From Bacteroidales bacterium UBA6244 (GTDB lineage Bacteria > Bacteroidota > Bacteroidia > Bacteroidales > F082), in assembly GCA_002440885.1 (NCBI GenBank), contig DJVY01000030.1, positions 1-39,265 of the forward strand: a DNA stretch of 39,265 nt, written 5' to 3'. Both the position numbers and the translations under genes were made by a program. Below, one piece after another: positions 1 to 8,483 of the stretch. The first letter of the stretch is position 1; every line of letters begins with the position of its first letter. The notes beneath the pieces were generated by a model. The model worked only from the letters and a program-made list of their open reading frames with translations, made no database searches and was not told where the DNA came from.

Positions 1-1031
1 GAGACATCAATTCCTATTTGTCCGGTAGTAGTATTAATACTGAGAGGGGCTGATACACCAGATAATTCGTTAAATACAGCCCAACAAATAAGTTTATCAT
101 TACTCGCATTTCCCAGGATAATTTCATTGCTGTTGGATGTAGACACATCATTTCCTATCACAATAGAATTATCTCCTCCATTAATTTCCGTTGAATAACC
201 AATGGCAATTGAATTGTTGGCTGCATTGTAAATATTGGCATCAGAACCAATCGCTATAGAATATTGGCCATTGATATCTGCATTGTTACCAAGAGCTATG
301 GCATCATCATCAACCACCTCTGAATCATATCCAATGGCTATTGAATTGGATCCATCAATAGCTACACCCGGACCAATACCAATAGAATACGCGTAATCGA
401 CAACTGCATTGTTTCCTATGGAGATGGAATTGGAAGCATCATTGTAATTATGGTAATTTATTACTGCATTATTTCCGATAGCTATGGCATTGTCGCCATT
501 GGTTCTGGTAAAAAAACCGATTGCGATGGTTCCCGAGTAGGCTGTCATTTCATCATTGGCACCATCACCGATGGCTGTATTTCCATTGCGATTTGTTGTT
601 GAACCAAGTGCTTTCCATCCAATAGCGGTGTTTCCAAATCCGGTTTCGTTTGCATACAGTGCCTCTGTACCCACGCCTGTATTGCCATAACGTCCTTCAT
701 CCGCATCGCCTGCTTTTTCCCCTATGAAAAGATTGCTCCCCCACACGTGATAATCACCTGCACCAATGGCCTCCCAATTGGTTCCGTTATAGATATAGAA
801 TCCAGATGGCGAGGATGTTTGATAAATCATCAAACCTTCAGCAGGAGAAGTTATGGCACTGCGCTGGGTTCTGGTCATACGGGGAATTAAAAAGCCTTTG
901 CTTGTGGAATTCACATCGAGCATGGCGGAAGCATCGGGAGCGGCACCACTTTGATTAATGCCTACACTTTGTGTAAAAGCATATAACGAGAAAAGTAAAA
1001 GTGCGGCAGATACTAACATTAATTTTTTCAT
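1..1031 (-). CDS. Secreted protein with YadA-like beta-roll head repeats (3' end outside window)
   Basis: This reading frame starts at 1031 and stays open to base 1, giving 343 complete codons, so the C-terminus is missing. It begins with a clear signal peptide (MKKLMLVSAALLLFSLYAFTQ). Residues of about 25-75 hold the Bacteroidota-typical segment with MLDVNSTSKGFLIPRMT and a 'GFYIYNGTNWEAIG' block, which often opens cell-surface or tail-fibre-like proteins. From about residue 130 onward the sequence is a run of short repeats built around (N)SIAIG/AIALG, the signature of the YadA/Hia trimeric adhesin head (left-handed beta-roll). Proteins of this architecture often end in an intramolecular chaperone (Peptidase_S74) or a T9SS domain, but that part is not visible here. 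An in-frame ATG 12 bases upstream is an alternative start. Function (adhesion or surface fibre) is inferred from the fold. Confidence 0.8.
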   Translation of the reverse strand, partial: MKKLMLVSAALLLFSLYAFTQSVGINQSGAAPDASAMLDVNSTSKGFLIPRMTRTQRSAITSPAEGLMIYQTSSPSGFYIYNGTNWEAIGAGDYHVWGSNLFIGEKAGDADEGRYGNTGVGTEALYANETGFGNTAIGWKALGSTTNRNGNTAIGDGANDEMTAYSGTIAIGFFTRTNGDNAIAIGNNAVINYHNYNDASNSISIGNNAVVDYAYSIGIGPGVAIDGSNSIAIGYDSEVVDDDAIALGNNADINGQYSIAIGSDANIYNAANNSIAIGYSTEINGGDNSIVIGNDVSTSNSNEIILGNASNDKLICWAVFNELSGVSAPLSINTTTGQIGIDV

Positions 1032-1176
1032 GATGGATGGCATTTTTATGTCGGCTTTAGTATTTCAACAAGGTTTCTGTGGTATACCTTACCCGAAAAG
1101 CTGGCAATGCACTACATTTCCCTGGTTGTTATGTAAAATTCGGATTTTTTTTTACTATGTATGTGCTCAGGGTTTG

Positions 1177-1184
1177 TATCTTTG
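1177..1184 (+). promoter_or_regulatory. Bacteroidota -7 box (TATCTTTG)
   Basis: TATCTTTG matches the Bacteroidota consensus TAnnTTTG. It lies 31 bases before the GTG start at 1216, so transcription would begin near 1189 and leave a leader of about 27 nt. No good -33 TTTG is visible. It supports a start at 1216, because no ATG in this frame lies between the box and the signal peptide. Confidence 0.5.
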
Positions 1185-1215
1185 CTAAGATTGGTAAATC
1201 TTAACAACTTTTCAT

Positions 1216-2973
1216 GTGAATAGAGGTTTCTTTTCTCCCGTAACAACGCTCAAATGGTGCGCAACCCTTGTATTAGTTGTTTTTTTATTAGCAAGTTATG
1301 CACAGAACCAGGTATCGGAGCCTGTTGCAGGAAAAAACGACGAACTTATGGTTGAGAACATAAGAAAGCTGTATGATTCGATCAACAATCTCCCCGATTT
1401 CGCGACAAAAAAGCGTTTAGGCGACTCTGTTTTTGCACTCACAAAGCAACAAAACGAGGTGGCACATATACAATCGCTGCTATTTCAGGTGATGAACCTG
1501 AGCAATCACCACACCCAATATTTTAATGAGGCATACCGGTTAGCAGAGAAAAACCGACGCATCGACGACATGTGTCAGGTAGAATATTGCCGGGGACAAT
1601 ATTACATTGCCCGCCGACAATTCGATACGGCCATGATACATATCCTTAATTACCGCGACATGACGCCTCTGCATCATGGGGAGGGTTATAACAACATTTT
1701 AAACCTGCTGGGCGATATTTATTATCAGGCTGGACTTTTCGGGCATGCCCGGGAAGTTTATTCATCTATTCTGGACGAATATTACAACTCTGAAAATTTT
1801 AATTTTTACCGACCATATGTACTGATGAACAACCTGGGTCAAATGGCATTGAAATCAGGTAATATTTCCGAAGCACAAACCTGGTTCAACCGATCGCTGA
1901 CCATGGCCGAACAGCACCTGTATACCGAATACCGCAATAACACTATTGCCTATATAAAAATAAAACTTGCAGAAACTTATCTGCTGGCAGGGAATCTGCT
2001 TAAAGCTGACAGCCTGATTGCTGACATCAACACCTATAACACCTCGGATGTTTTCGCCGACGTTTGGCATGAGTTTACTTTCGTAAATGCCCAACGGCTG
2101 ATAAAGAAAGAACTTTACGAGGAAGCTGCTGTCCAACTGAAATCGTTGCTGCCTACCGACACGATGTGCATTTGCCAATTTCGGTTCATCCCAGAAACTT
2201 ACCGGCTGCTCTCCCATGTTTATTATCATATCGACAGCTGCGATCTGGCCCTGGATTTCGCAGTTAAATATAATAACACGTCCGACTCAATCCGGATCTC
2301 CGAGCATGTGGCTCAATCAATGATTATCCTCGCCGACAGAAATCATAAACTCACCCAACTGGAGCTGGCTACCACAAAAAAACGAGTCTACATGCTGGTT
2401 TCCGGTATCGCTGTTCTCTTCATCTTCATCCTGTTAGGGGGACGGCTGTATTATGCACTGTATAAGTCGAAAATTGACCTGGTTAAAAAAACACTCGAAC
2501 TGGAAAATCAGGCCCAATGGATGATAAAGCCTGACAATAGTGATGAAGTGATATCCGAAATAAATGAGGTTGAGCACAACGACAATGAAGAGGAAAATGA
2601 AGAAGATCTCCAACTACAGGAAGAATTGATAGCACGCCTGAAAACCTATATGGAAACAGAAAAACCTTATCTCGATCCCAAACTCTCCATACGTGATGTG
2701 GCCACTCACTTGTCTACCAACAGAACCTATCTTTCGCGGGCCATCAACAGCCACCATTATACTACTTTTCCAAATTATTTAAACGTCTACCGGATCAGAG
2801 AATCAATACGGCTCATCACCAGCGGCTTTACCCTGACACACACGCAGGAAGCCCTGGCAAAAGAATGTGGCTTCGCTAACCGAACCTCTTTTGGCATCGT
2901 ATTTAAAAAACTCGTGGGCGTTACGCCTTCGTTCTTCGCGGCACATTATAATAAACAGGAATTAAAATTATAA
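1216..2973 (+). CDS. Membrane-bound TPR/AraC-family transcriptional regulator
   Basis: 585 residues. Residues 11-30 form a signal peptide or N-terminal membrane anchor. Residues of about 85-370 are helical and TPR-like, with repeated small/aromatic pairs such as NNLGQMALKSGNISEAQTWF. A single transmembrane helix lies at about 391-411, an acidic linker at 440-468, and an AraC/XylS double helix-turn-helix at about 475-580, ending with the typical ALAKECGFANRTSFGIVFKK segment. The layout puts the TPR sensor in the periplasm and the DNA-binding domain in the cytoplasm. It is a known Bacteroidota design that resembles a hybrid two-component sensor without a kinase. The start is GTG at 1216, since the nearby ATG at 1214 is followed at once by TGA. 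The ligand and target genes are unknown. The gene stands alone, divergent from the beta-roll gene. Confidence 0.85.
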   Translation: MNRGFFSPVTTLKWCATLVLVVFLLASYAQNQVSEPVAGKNDELMVENIRKLYDSINNLPDFATKKRLGDSVFALTKQQNEVAHIQSLLFQVMNLSNHHTQYFNEAYRLAEKNRRIDDMCQVEYCRGQYYIARRQFDTAMIHILNYRDMTPLHHGEGYNNILNLLGDIYYQAGLFGHAREVYSSILDEYYNSENFNFYRPYVLMNNLGQMALKSGNISEAQTWFNRSLTMAEQHLYTEYRNNTIAYIKIKLAETYLLAGNLLKADSLIADINTYNTSDVFADVWHEFTFVNAQRLIKKELYEEAAVQLKSLLPTDTMCICQFRFIPETYRLLSHVYYHIDSCDLALDFAVKYNNTSDSIRISEHVAQSMIILADRNHKLTQLELATTKKRVYMLVSGIAVLFIFILLGGRLYYALYKSKIDLVKKTLELENQAQWMIKPDNSDEVISEINEVEHNDNEEENEEDLQLQEELIARLKTYMETEKPYLDPKLSIRDVATHLSTNRTYLSRAINSHHYTTFPNYLNVYRIRESIRLITSGFTLTHTQEALAKECGFANRTSFGIVFKKLVGVTPSFFAAHYNKQELKL

Positions 2974-2990
2974 GGGGAGAAGCCGGAGTA

Positions 2991-3094
2991 GGAAGTGAGG
3001 TACTGGAAGTCAGAAGCTGGGAGCTGGGAGCGGGAAGTTGGAAGCTGGAAGCTGGAAGCTGGAAGCTGGAAGTCAGAAGTCAGAAGCCAGAAGT
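2991..3094. repeat. 7-bp tandem repeat array 1 (RGAAGYY units)
   Basis: Imperfect tandem heptamers of the form GGAAGCT, GGAAGTC and AGAAGTC run through this stretch, including four successive GGAAGCT units near 3039-3066. The unit length is not a multiple of three and the block lies between genes, so it is non-coding low-complexity DNA. Confidence 0.8.
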
Positions 3095-3124
3095 GATATT
3101 TCCTAATTGACGGGAGTCTAGCCA
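3095..3124. repeat. 30-bp exact direct repeat, copy 1
   Basis: The 30 bases here, starting GATATTTCCTAATTGACGGG and ending GTCTAGCCA, recur exactly at 3357-3386. Both copies directly follow a heptamer array and precede a run rich in GCCAA. Confidence 0.85.
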
Positions 3125-3177
3125 GGCAAAGCCAACAGCCAACCAACAGCCCCTCACACAACAGCTCCACACACAAT

Positions 3178-3239
3178 AGCCCGTAGGGCTTAAGCATTTG
3201 TTGAATAAATCCCAGGAATTCCCCTTTCCCCGTAGGGGA
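3178..3239. repeat. Paired GTA-loop hairpins (REP-like element)
   Basis: There are two perfect small hairpins with the same GTA loop: AGCCC-GTA-GGGCT at 3178-3190 and TCCCC-GTA-GGGGA at 3227-3239, separated by 36 bases. A third hairpin of the same design (GTGCC-GTA-GGCAC) lies at 19020-19032. The pattern of varied stem and constant CCGTAGG core suggests a dispersed REP-type element. No transposase is present in the window. Confidence 0.6.
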
Positions 3240-3262
3240 TATGCTCGTCTAGCCAAAGCCAA

Positions 3263-3356
3263 TGCCGGAAGCAGGAAGTGGGGAGCTGGAAGCTGGAAGT
3301 CTGAAGCCAGAAGACGGAAGTCAGAAGTCGGGAGTCAGGAGTCAGAAGTCAGAAGA
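3263..3356. repeat. 7-bp tandem repeat array 2
   Basis: Second run of RGAAGYY-type heptamers with more substitutions than array 1 (for example GGAAGTC, AGAAGTC, GGGAGTC, AGGAGTC). It is followed directly by the second copy of the 30-bp repeat. Confidence 0.75.
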
Positions 3357-3386
3357 GATATTTCCTAATTGACGGGAGTCTAGCCA
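3357..3386. repeat. 30-bp exact direct repeat, copy 2
   Basis: Exact copy of the 30 bases at 3095-3124. The shorter core GTCTAGCCA also recurs near 3247 and 3449, giving four copies in about 340 bases. Confidence 0.85.
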
Positions 3387-3410
3387 ACGCCAAAGCCAAT
3401 GCCAATGCTG

Positions 3411-3450
3411 TAAGTCAGAAGTCGGAAGCGGGAAGCTGGAAGTCGGAAGT
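3411..3450. repeat. 7-bp tandem repeat array 3
   Basis: Short third run of the same heptamers (AAGTCAG, AAGTCGG, AAGCGGG, AAGCTGG), ending in another GTCTAGCCAA. The following bases to 3668 hold an imperfect hairpin of CCCCGA against TCGGGG at about 3468-3489 and the upstream region of the next gene. A weak -7 candidate, GAAATTTG (one mismatch), is at 3594-3601. Confidence 0.65.
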
Positions 3451-3668
3451 CTAGCCAACCCCGAAGACCCCGATTATCGTGGGTCGGGGAACAGCTTTCA
3501 AATAACTAAGCCCGAAAAAACACATGCATCGGAATAGGGGTATTTCGACTTTTAATTGTCATACGATTAAGAACTTACCGTAAAAAAGACAGAGAAATTT
3601 GTCCGGCTTTTCGCATCATTATTAACAAAGTAACAGCCATTAAATATTGACCAAAAACACACCATCTG

Positions 3669-5414
3669 ATGAAAAAACCTGCAATCCTTTACTTAATCGC
3701 GATAGCATGCCTGCTTTTTGCAGGAAGCCTGAGCAGTCAAAACCTCATGCCATCGAATGCCAAAATCGTGCATGGCTTTCCGTTTCACGAAACATGGGTC
3801 ACAGGCAACTTTATAGTCAACGACTGGACAATTGAAACCGCCAACTGGGAAGTGCTCGACACGGGAGGAAACCCCGACGAAACGGCTACTTTTTCGCGTA
3901 ACCCCATCATGAATGACGGATTTTCTTCCTCCCTGACCAGCTGCCTGATCAACGCCACCAACACCACCGAGGGCATCTTTTATCTGAATTTTGACGTGAA
4001 ACTCGACAGCAGGTACTATTCCACCGACGAACAACTTACCGTGGAAATTCAGGACGGGTCTTCGTGGATTCCATTAATAACCTTTCATAACGAAGGCGAT
4101 ATGGACTGGAAAACCTTACACATACCGGTTACCGATTATGTGGCCGGAAAAATATTTAGCTTTCGTTTCGTGGTAAGCGGCCAGACTACCCAAACTTTCA
4201 ACAACTGGTATATCGATAACATCCATGTGTACAGAGACTGTGCTGCTCCGTCCTATATCTACGCGGTTCCAATTGACCTTGAAGATATTTTGGTAAGCTG
4301 GGAATCGCCAATGGAACCGGGCATAGGCGAATGGCTGTATTATGACAATGGAGCGGTAGAGTATGTTTTTGGAAGTACTGACCCAGATTGGTCAGCAGAT
4401 CAGGCTATCCGGTTTATGCCGGATCAGATGTACCTTATGGCTGACGCTCAAATTACCAAAATCAGTGTGTTTATCGATTCGCGTCATCTGGCTTCCGGAA
4501 CAACGGTTGTAAAAATATGGCAGGGCATGGACGCTGACACCCTGCTATATGAAGAGGATATTACGGCTCAAATTGTTCTTGGTGATGAAATGAATACCAT
4601 TAGCCTGGCTACACCGGTAGATTTTGATCACACCATACCCCTATGGATAGACCTCTTCACCAGTGGCCCTGCCAACACCTATGGAGTAGGCATTTGCACC
4701 GAACTTGGCGGCGCATGGAATCCCAATGCCGATCTGCTCAACAGAGGCAACGGCTGGGAACATATACAGGATCTTGGCATCTCGAACAGGGCATGGCTGA
4801 TCAGGGCTTATGTTACCGACATGACAAAGACCATAGAATTAGGGCAGTCCGTACCATATGAAGAACCTGCCGCAAACCATTCTGGTGTAAGTTCAGACAG
4901 GAGTCTGGCCGGGTTTAATGTATACAGAAGCCTTACCTACCCCGTTGCATTTGAATACTTAGCATTTGTGCCTTCGGTAGCCGGAGTCTTTGAATACTCA
5001 CACATTGATAAAAATCCTGATTTCTATGTTTCAGGTTATGTTTGTTATCAGGTTACTGCTGTATGGGAGGGCACAACCGACTATTGTGAATCTATACCCG
5101 GACAAAGCTGGGTTGGCGGTGATATGGCATGTATTTTAATCCCGATGAGCATTGAAGAGCAACCATCAGCCTCCCAAATCGACCTTTACCCCAACCCTAC
5201 CCACGGAGATTTTTCGATTAAATCGGATGATGACATCCGTCAGGTTCGTGTTTTCACGCTATCGGGGCAGCAGTTGTATGTAAAGCAACCACTGCAAACC
5301 TACGAATTACAACTAAACCTAACCCACCTGCCACCGGGCTTGTATCTGGTTGAAGTGCAAACCAATAAAGGCAACGCGATGAAGAAAGTGATGGTTTGGG
5401 AGAGGGGCTTTTAA
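3669..5414 (+). CDS. Secreted choice-of-anchor-J-like protein with T9SS sorting domain
   Basis: 581 residues. A signal peptide covers about 1-23. Residues of about 38-190 resemble a jelly-roll 'choice-of-anchor J' domain, from FHETWVTGNF through the closing NNWYIDNIHVYRDC. A fibronectin-III-like stretch begins near 193 (ILVSWESP). Residues of about 220-390 form a second beta-rich domain, followed by another FN3-like strand set (GFNVYRSL). The C-terminus from about 505 is a T9SS type A sorting domain: IDLYPNPTHGDFSI, an LPPGLYLVEV strand and the terminal KKVMVW. No catalytic motif was recognised, so the role at the cell surface (binding, adhesion or polymer contact) is open. The start ATG at 3669 directly precedes the charged MKKP of the signal peptide. 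Confidence 0.85.
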   Translation: MKKPAILYLIAIACLLFAGSLSSQNLMPSNAKIVHGFPFHETWVTGNFIVNDWTIETANWEVLDTGGNPDETATFSRNPIMNDGFSSSLTSCLINATNTTEGIFYLNFDVKLDSRYYSTDEQLTVEIQDGSSWIPLITFHNEGDMDWKTLHIPVTDYVAGKIFSFRFVVSGQTTQTFNNWYIDNIHVYRDCAAPSYIYAVPIDLEDILVSWESPMEPGIGEWLYYDNGAVEYVFGSTDPDWSADQAIRFMPDQMYLMADAQITKISVFIDSRHLASGTTVVKIWQGMDADTLLYEEDITAQIVLGDEMNTISLATPVDFDHTIPLWIDLFTSGPANTYGVGICTELGGAWNPNADLLNRGNGWEHIQDLGISNRAWLIRAYVTDMTKTIELGQSVPYEEPAANHSGVSSDRSLAGFNVYRSLTYPVAFEYLAFVPSVAGVFEYSHIDKNPDFYVSGYVCYQVTAVWEGTTDYCESIPGQSWVGGDMACILIPMSIEEQPSASQIDLYPNPTHGDFSIKSDDDIRQVRVFTLSGQQLYVKQPLQTYELQLNLTHLPPGLYLVEVQTNKGNAMKKVMVWERGF

Positions 5415-5452
5415 CAAGAACTTTCAGATACAAACACCCCACATAAAAAACC

Positions 5453-5570
5453 TGTCATTTCAGCCTTGGCTGAGAAAAAATCCCCAGGAAAAGACAGTGA
5501 TTTGTTTTTTGGGAATCTCCCAAAGCTACGCTCTGTCGGGAAAAGCAGGGTGCTTCGCATCACAATGGGG
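5453..5570. repeat. Intergenic repeat element between convergent genes
   Basis: This stretch separates two convergent T9SS genes. It opens with a near-perfect inverted repeat, TTTCAGCC/GGCTGAGAAA, continues with a CCCCAGGAAAAGACAGTGAT block, and ends with CTACGCTCTGTCGGGAAAAG and GCTTCGCATCACAATGGGG. Elements with this organisation (CTGTCATTTC start, GCATCACAATGGGG end) recur between genes in many Bacteroidota genomes, as far as I recall. It may also serve as a bidirectional transcription stop. Confidence 0.5.
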
Positions 5571-5584
5571 GTATTGTAAATCTT

Positions 5585-7189
5585 TCACCTCCCTAACACT
5601 GTCACTTTCTCCACCAAAGTCCGGTCTGCCGTTGCGCACTTTACCAGATAAACTCCTGGTTGCATGGTGGTAATCTGATGACTGAACCGATGTTCTCCGG
5701 CATTCAGGTTGCCCTCGAACAACTTCTCAACCAGGTTTCCTCCAAGATTGGTGAGTGTAAGGGCGACGTGCCCGGCAGAAGACATAAAGAGCTCAAGGTT
5801 TAAGGTATGGACTACCGGATTGGGATACAGGTGCAAAAGTGTTAAATTATCAGGGAAGAATTTGTCAGCAACAGCCGCCGGAATCTGCCACTCGTAGACA
5901 CCCATGTCGATGGTGTCACCAATCAGGCGTTGCAGACCGGCCAGATCGTAAGGGATGATCATAAGACCCGTGGTATCAGGATCTCCTGCGTTAATACACG
6001 GAGAATTTTCGCCGGGGATAAACGTATTGCCAATAAACTCCGGATCTGAGTCGGTATTATGTACATAAGCTCCCAGGAAGTCGGCACCTCCGGTTCCGTC
6101 GAAATCTTCGGTGCCACCCTGTACATCATTGTAGTAAAAATCAGGTTGCGATAAAAAATCCCACAGATATACCTGGTTTGTGTCGCCACCATATTGGGTG
6201 TTGTGGTATAGGATGTTGTTGACGAGCACGGGCACAACGGAATCCTTGCAGTAAAACCCACCGCCGCCGCCCTCGCAGTGGTTTGCCACGATGGTATTGT
6301 TGACATAGGTGGGGCTGCAATTGCCATTGCTGATGCCGCCGCCAAAAAACATGGCGCTGTTGTTTACCACAAGATTGCTGTTGATGGTAGCATAGCAGGC
6401 GTCGATATGGAGCATGCCCAGACCCCCACCCAAGGCGCTGTAATTGTCATCGAAAATATTTCGCGATATGTTGCAATCGGCAAACCTGACGCACAGCCCG
6501 CCACCAATGCCGGTGGAACTGTTCAGATGAAAATAGTTTTGACTGATATGTGCCGTACTGCTGTCAGAACAAAGTGCTCCGCCGTAACCGTAGTAAACGG
6601 TGGCTTGTCCGCATCTGTTGGCAATAAACCGGCTGCCGGAGATAGCTATGGGAGCCTGATGGAGGTAAATCGCTCCCCCGTTGAAAAAGGCGTAGTTGTT
6701 AATAAATTCAGAATGGGTTACCACCACCTTGTCCGTGTTGCGTATGCAAAGCGCTCCTCCATAACCATGTATCGAATCGCTGTCGATGGCCTTGCCATAT
6801 TCGAACCGGCAGTAGTCAAAAACAACGGAGTCAACACCCGGACTGAGTGATTCAACACGGATTTGCCGCCATCCACCCAGCGGGAGGGTGTCGTTGTGAA
6901 AACCTGTGGTGTCGGCAGCGGTAAAAACTACCGGATGACTAACAGATCCACGCGCAATTAATCGTCCATGCACGGCAAAATGATATGCCCCACAAAACAA
7001 AACCGTGACTCCAGGCCGGATATACAAGGTATCAGCAGAGCGAATTTCGATGTGGTTCATTACCTTAACGGTGTCGGATTGCCAAACTCCGCTCACAGCA
7101 CCGGATACCTCGATGAAACCAGCCCGGCCTGATGCTGCCAACGACAGGAATCCAGCCAGAAGAAGAAAAAAAATGATACGCTTTTTCAA
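5585..7189 (-). CDS. Secreted right-handed beta-helix protein with T9SS sorting domain
   Basis: 534 residues from a TTG start at 7189. An ATG at 7249 is in the same frame but lies upstream of the -7 box TATATTTG at 7214-7221, so it cannot be in the transcript; the TTG also opens a normal signal peptide (KKRIIFFLLLAGFLSLAA). Residues of about 40-95 are an entry cap. Residues of about 95-380 are parallel beta-helix repeats rich in GGA/GGG turns and asparagine ladders (FINNYAFFNGGAIYLHQ, YGGALCSDSS, GGGFYCKDS). The C-terminus from about 455 is a T9SS type A domain (LLHLYPNPVVHTLNLEL ... PGVYLVKC). Such folds are common in polysaccharide lyases and surface adhesins. I see no diagnostic lyase motif, so function is unassigned. 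Confidence 0.85.
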   Translation of the reverse strand: MKKRIIFFLLLAGFLSLAASGRAGFIEVSGAVSGVWQSDTVKVMNHIEIRSADTLYIRPGVTVLFCGAYHFAVHGRLIARGSVSHPVVFTAADTTGFHNDTLPLGGWRQIRVESLSPGVDSVVFDYCRFEYGKAIDSDSIHGYGGALCIRNTDKVVVTHSEFINNYAFFNGGAIYLHQAPIAISGSRFIANRCGQATVYYGYGGALCSDSSTAHISQNYFHLNSSTGIGGGLCVRFADCNISRNIFDDNYSALGGGLGMLHIDACYATINSNLVVNNSAMFFGGGISNGNCSPTYVNNTIVANHCEGGGGGFYCKDSVVPVLVNNILYHNTQYGGDTNQVYLWDFLSQPDFYYNDVQGGTEDFDGTGGADFLGAYVHNTDSDPEFIGNTFIPGENSPCINAGDPDTTGLMIIPYDLAGLQRLIGDTIDMGVYEWQIPAAVADKFFPDNLTLLHLYPNPVVHTLNLELFMSSAGHVALTLTNLGGNLVEKLFEGNLNAGEHRFSHQITTMQPGVYLVKCATADRTLVEKVTVLGR

Positions 7190-7213
7190 AGTTATAAATC
7201 TATGATAAAGGAG

Positions 7214-7221
7214 CAAATATA
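7214..7221 (-). promoter_or_regulatory. -7 box TATATTTG for the beta-helix gene
   Basis: On the minus strand TATATTTG matches TAnnTTTG. Transcription would start near 7209, giving a leader of about 20 nt before the TTG at 7189. This box decides the start codon, since it lies inside the longer reading frame that begins at 7249. Confidence 0.55.
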
Positions 7222-7249
7222 GTGAATTAGTTGGAGTCAATAAAGCCAC

Positions 7250-7648
7250 AATATTCGTTAGGCTTGACTGAAAAATGCACTAAGAAACCTGTCTGCGAGC
7301 GAGGGGCTTTACCGCATCGCTCAGGCATTAATCTATTGCATCATTTATATTTGTGATGGTGTCCAATTCGTTACGGTGGCACAACCTAATATTCATTCGT
7401 GCATTCCCCGAAGTGTAGGGGCAGGCTGTGGCAAAACGTAAAATCACTTGCAGACTTAATTATTAGGAAAGGGACTCCTTTGTGCTCGAAAAGCATAGGC
7501 TATCAGCAAAAAAAACCGGGAGAAGGATCTGGTTTTCTGATCATGGCAGAAATTCATCTTCGCTACCCTGCTACATTTAAAAGTATGAGAGGGGTATGCA
7601 AAACAGAACAACGGTAATACTTTATACCGGTGGCCATCGTCAAGAAAC
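7250..7648. other. Gene-free stretch
   Basis: No convincing gene lies in these 400 bases. A -7-like box TATATTTG is at 7346-7353 on the plus strand and a CCCC/GGGG hairpin lies near 7408-7423, so a small transcript is possible. The only reading frame after the box (72 codons from 7399) has no recognisable features and atypical composition. Confidence 0.4.
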
Positions 7649-7677
7649 AACAAACCCGACACATGGCCGGGTTTGTT
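7649..7677 (-). terminator. Terminator hairpin after sdhB
   Basis: Perfect 10-bp stem, AACAAACCCG against CGGGTTTGTT, with a 9-nt loop, beginning 45 bases past the sdhB stop. The U-tract after it is poor (GTTTCTT), so it is a modest intrinsic terminator or mRNA 3' end stabiliser for the sdhCAB transcript. Confidence 0.7.
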
Positions 7678-7721
7678 GACTAAAGACATTTTGCAGGCCC
7701 TTAACCAAGGGCATTAAACTG

Positions 7722-8462
<741 letters not shown>

Positions 8463-8483
8463 TGTTCCGGTATTTTATGTTAA

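Noticed and set aside
958..1188. Plus-strand frame of 76 codons
   Set aside because: It runs opposite to the signal-peptide start of the beta-roll gene and into the promoter of the AraC regulator; no domain or ribosome site.
2946..3262. Minus-strand frames rich in LPASSFQ-like heptads
   Set aside because: They are translations of the 7-bp DNA repeats and hairpins; the repeating peptide follows from the repeating DNA.
2991..3450. CRISPR array
   Set aside because: Repeat units are 7 bp without unique spacers of constant length; the two 30-bp copies are 262 bases apart and no cas genes exist nearby.
6278..6850. 190-codon plus-strand frame
   Set aside because: It is the shadow of the beta-helix repeats on the opposite strand; the real gene has signal peptide, fold and sorting domain.
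7399..7617. Small gene after the TATATTTG box
   Set aside because: No homology pattern, no ribosome site, unusual composition; kept only as possible non-coding transcript.
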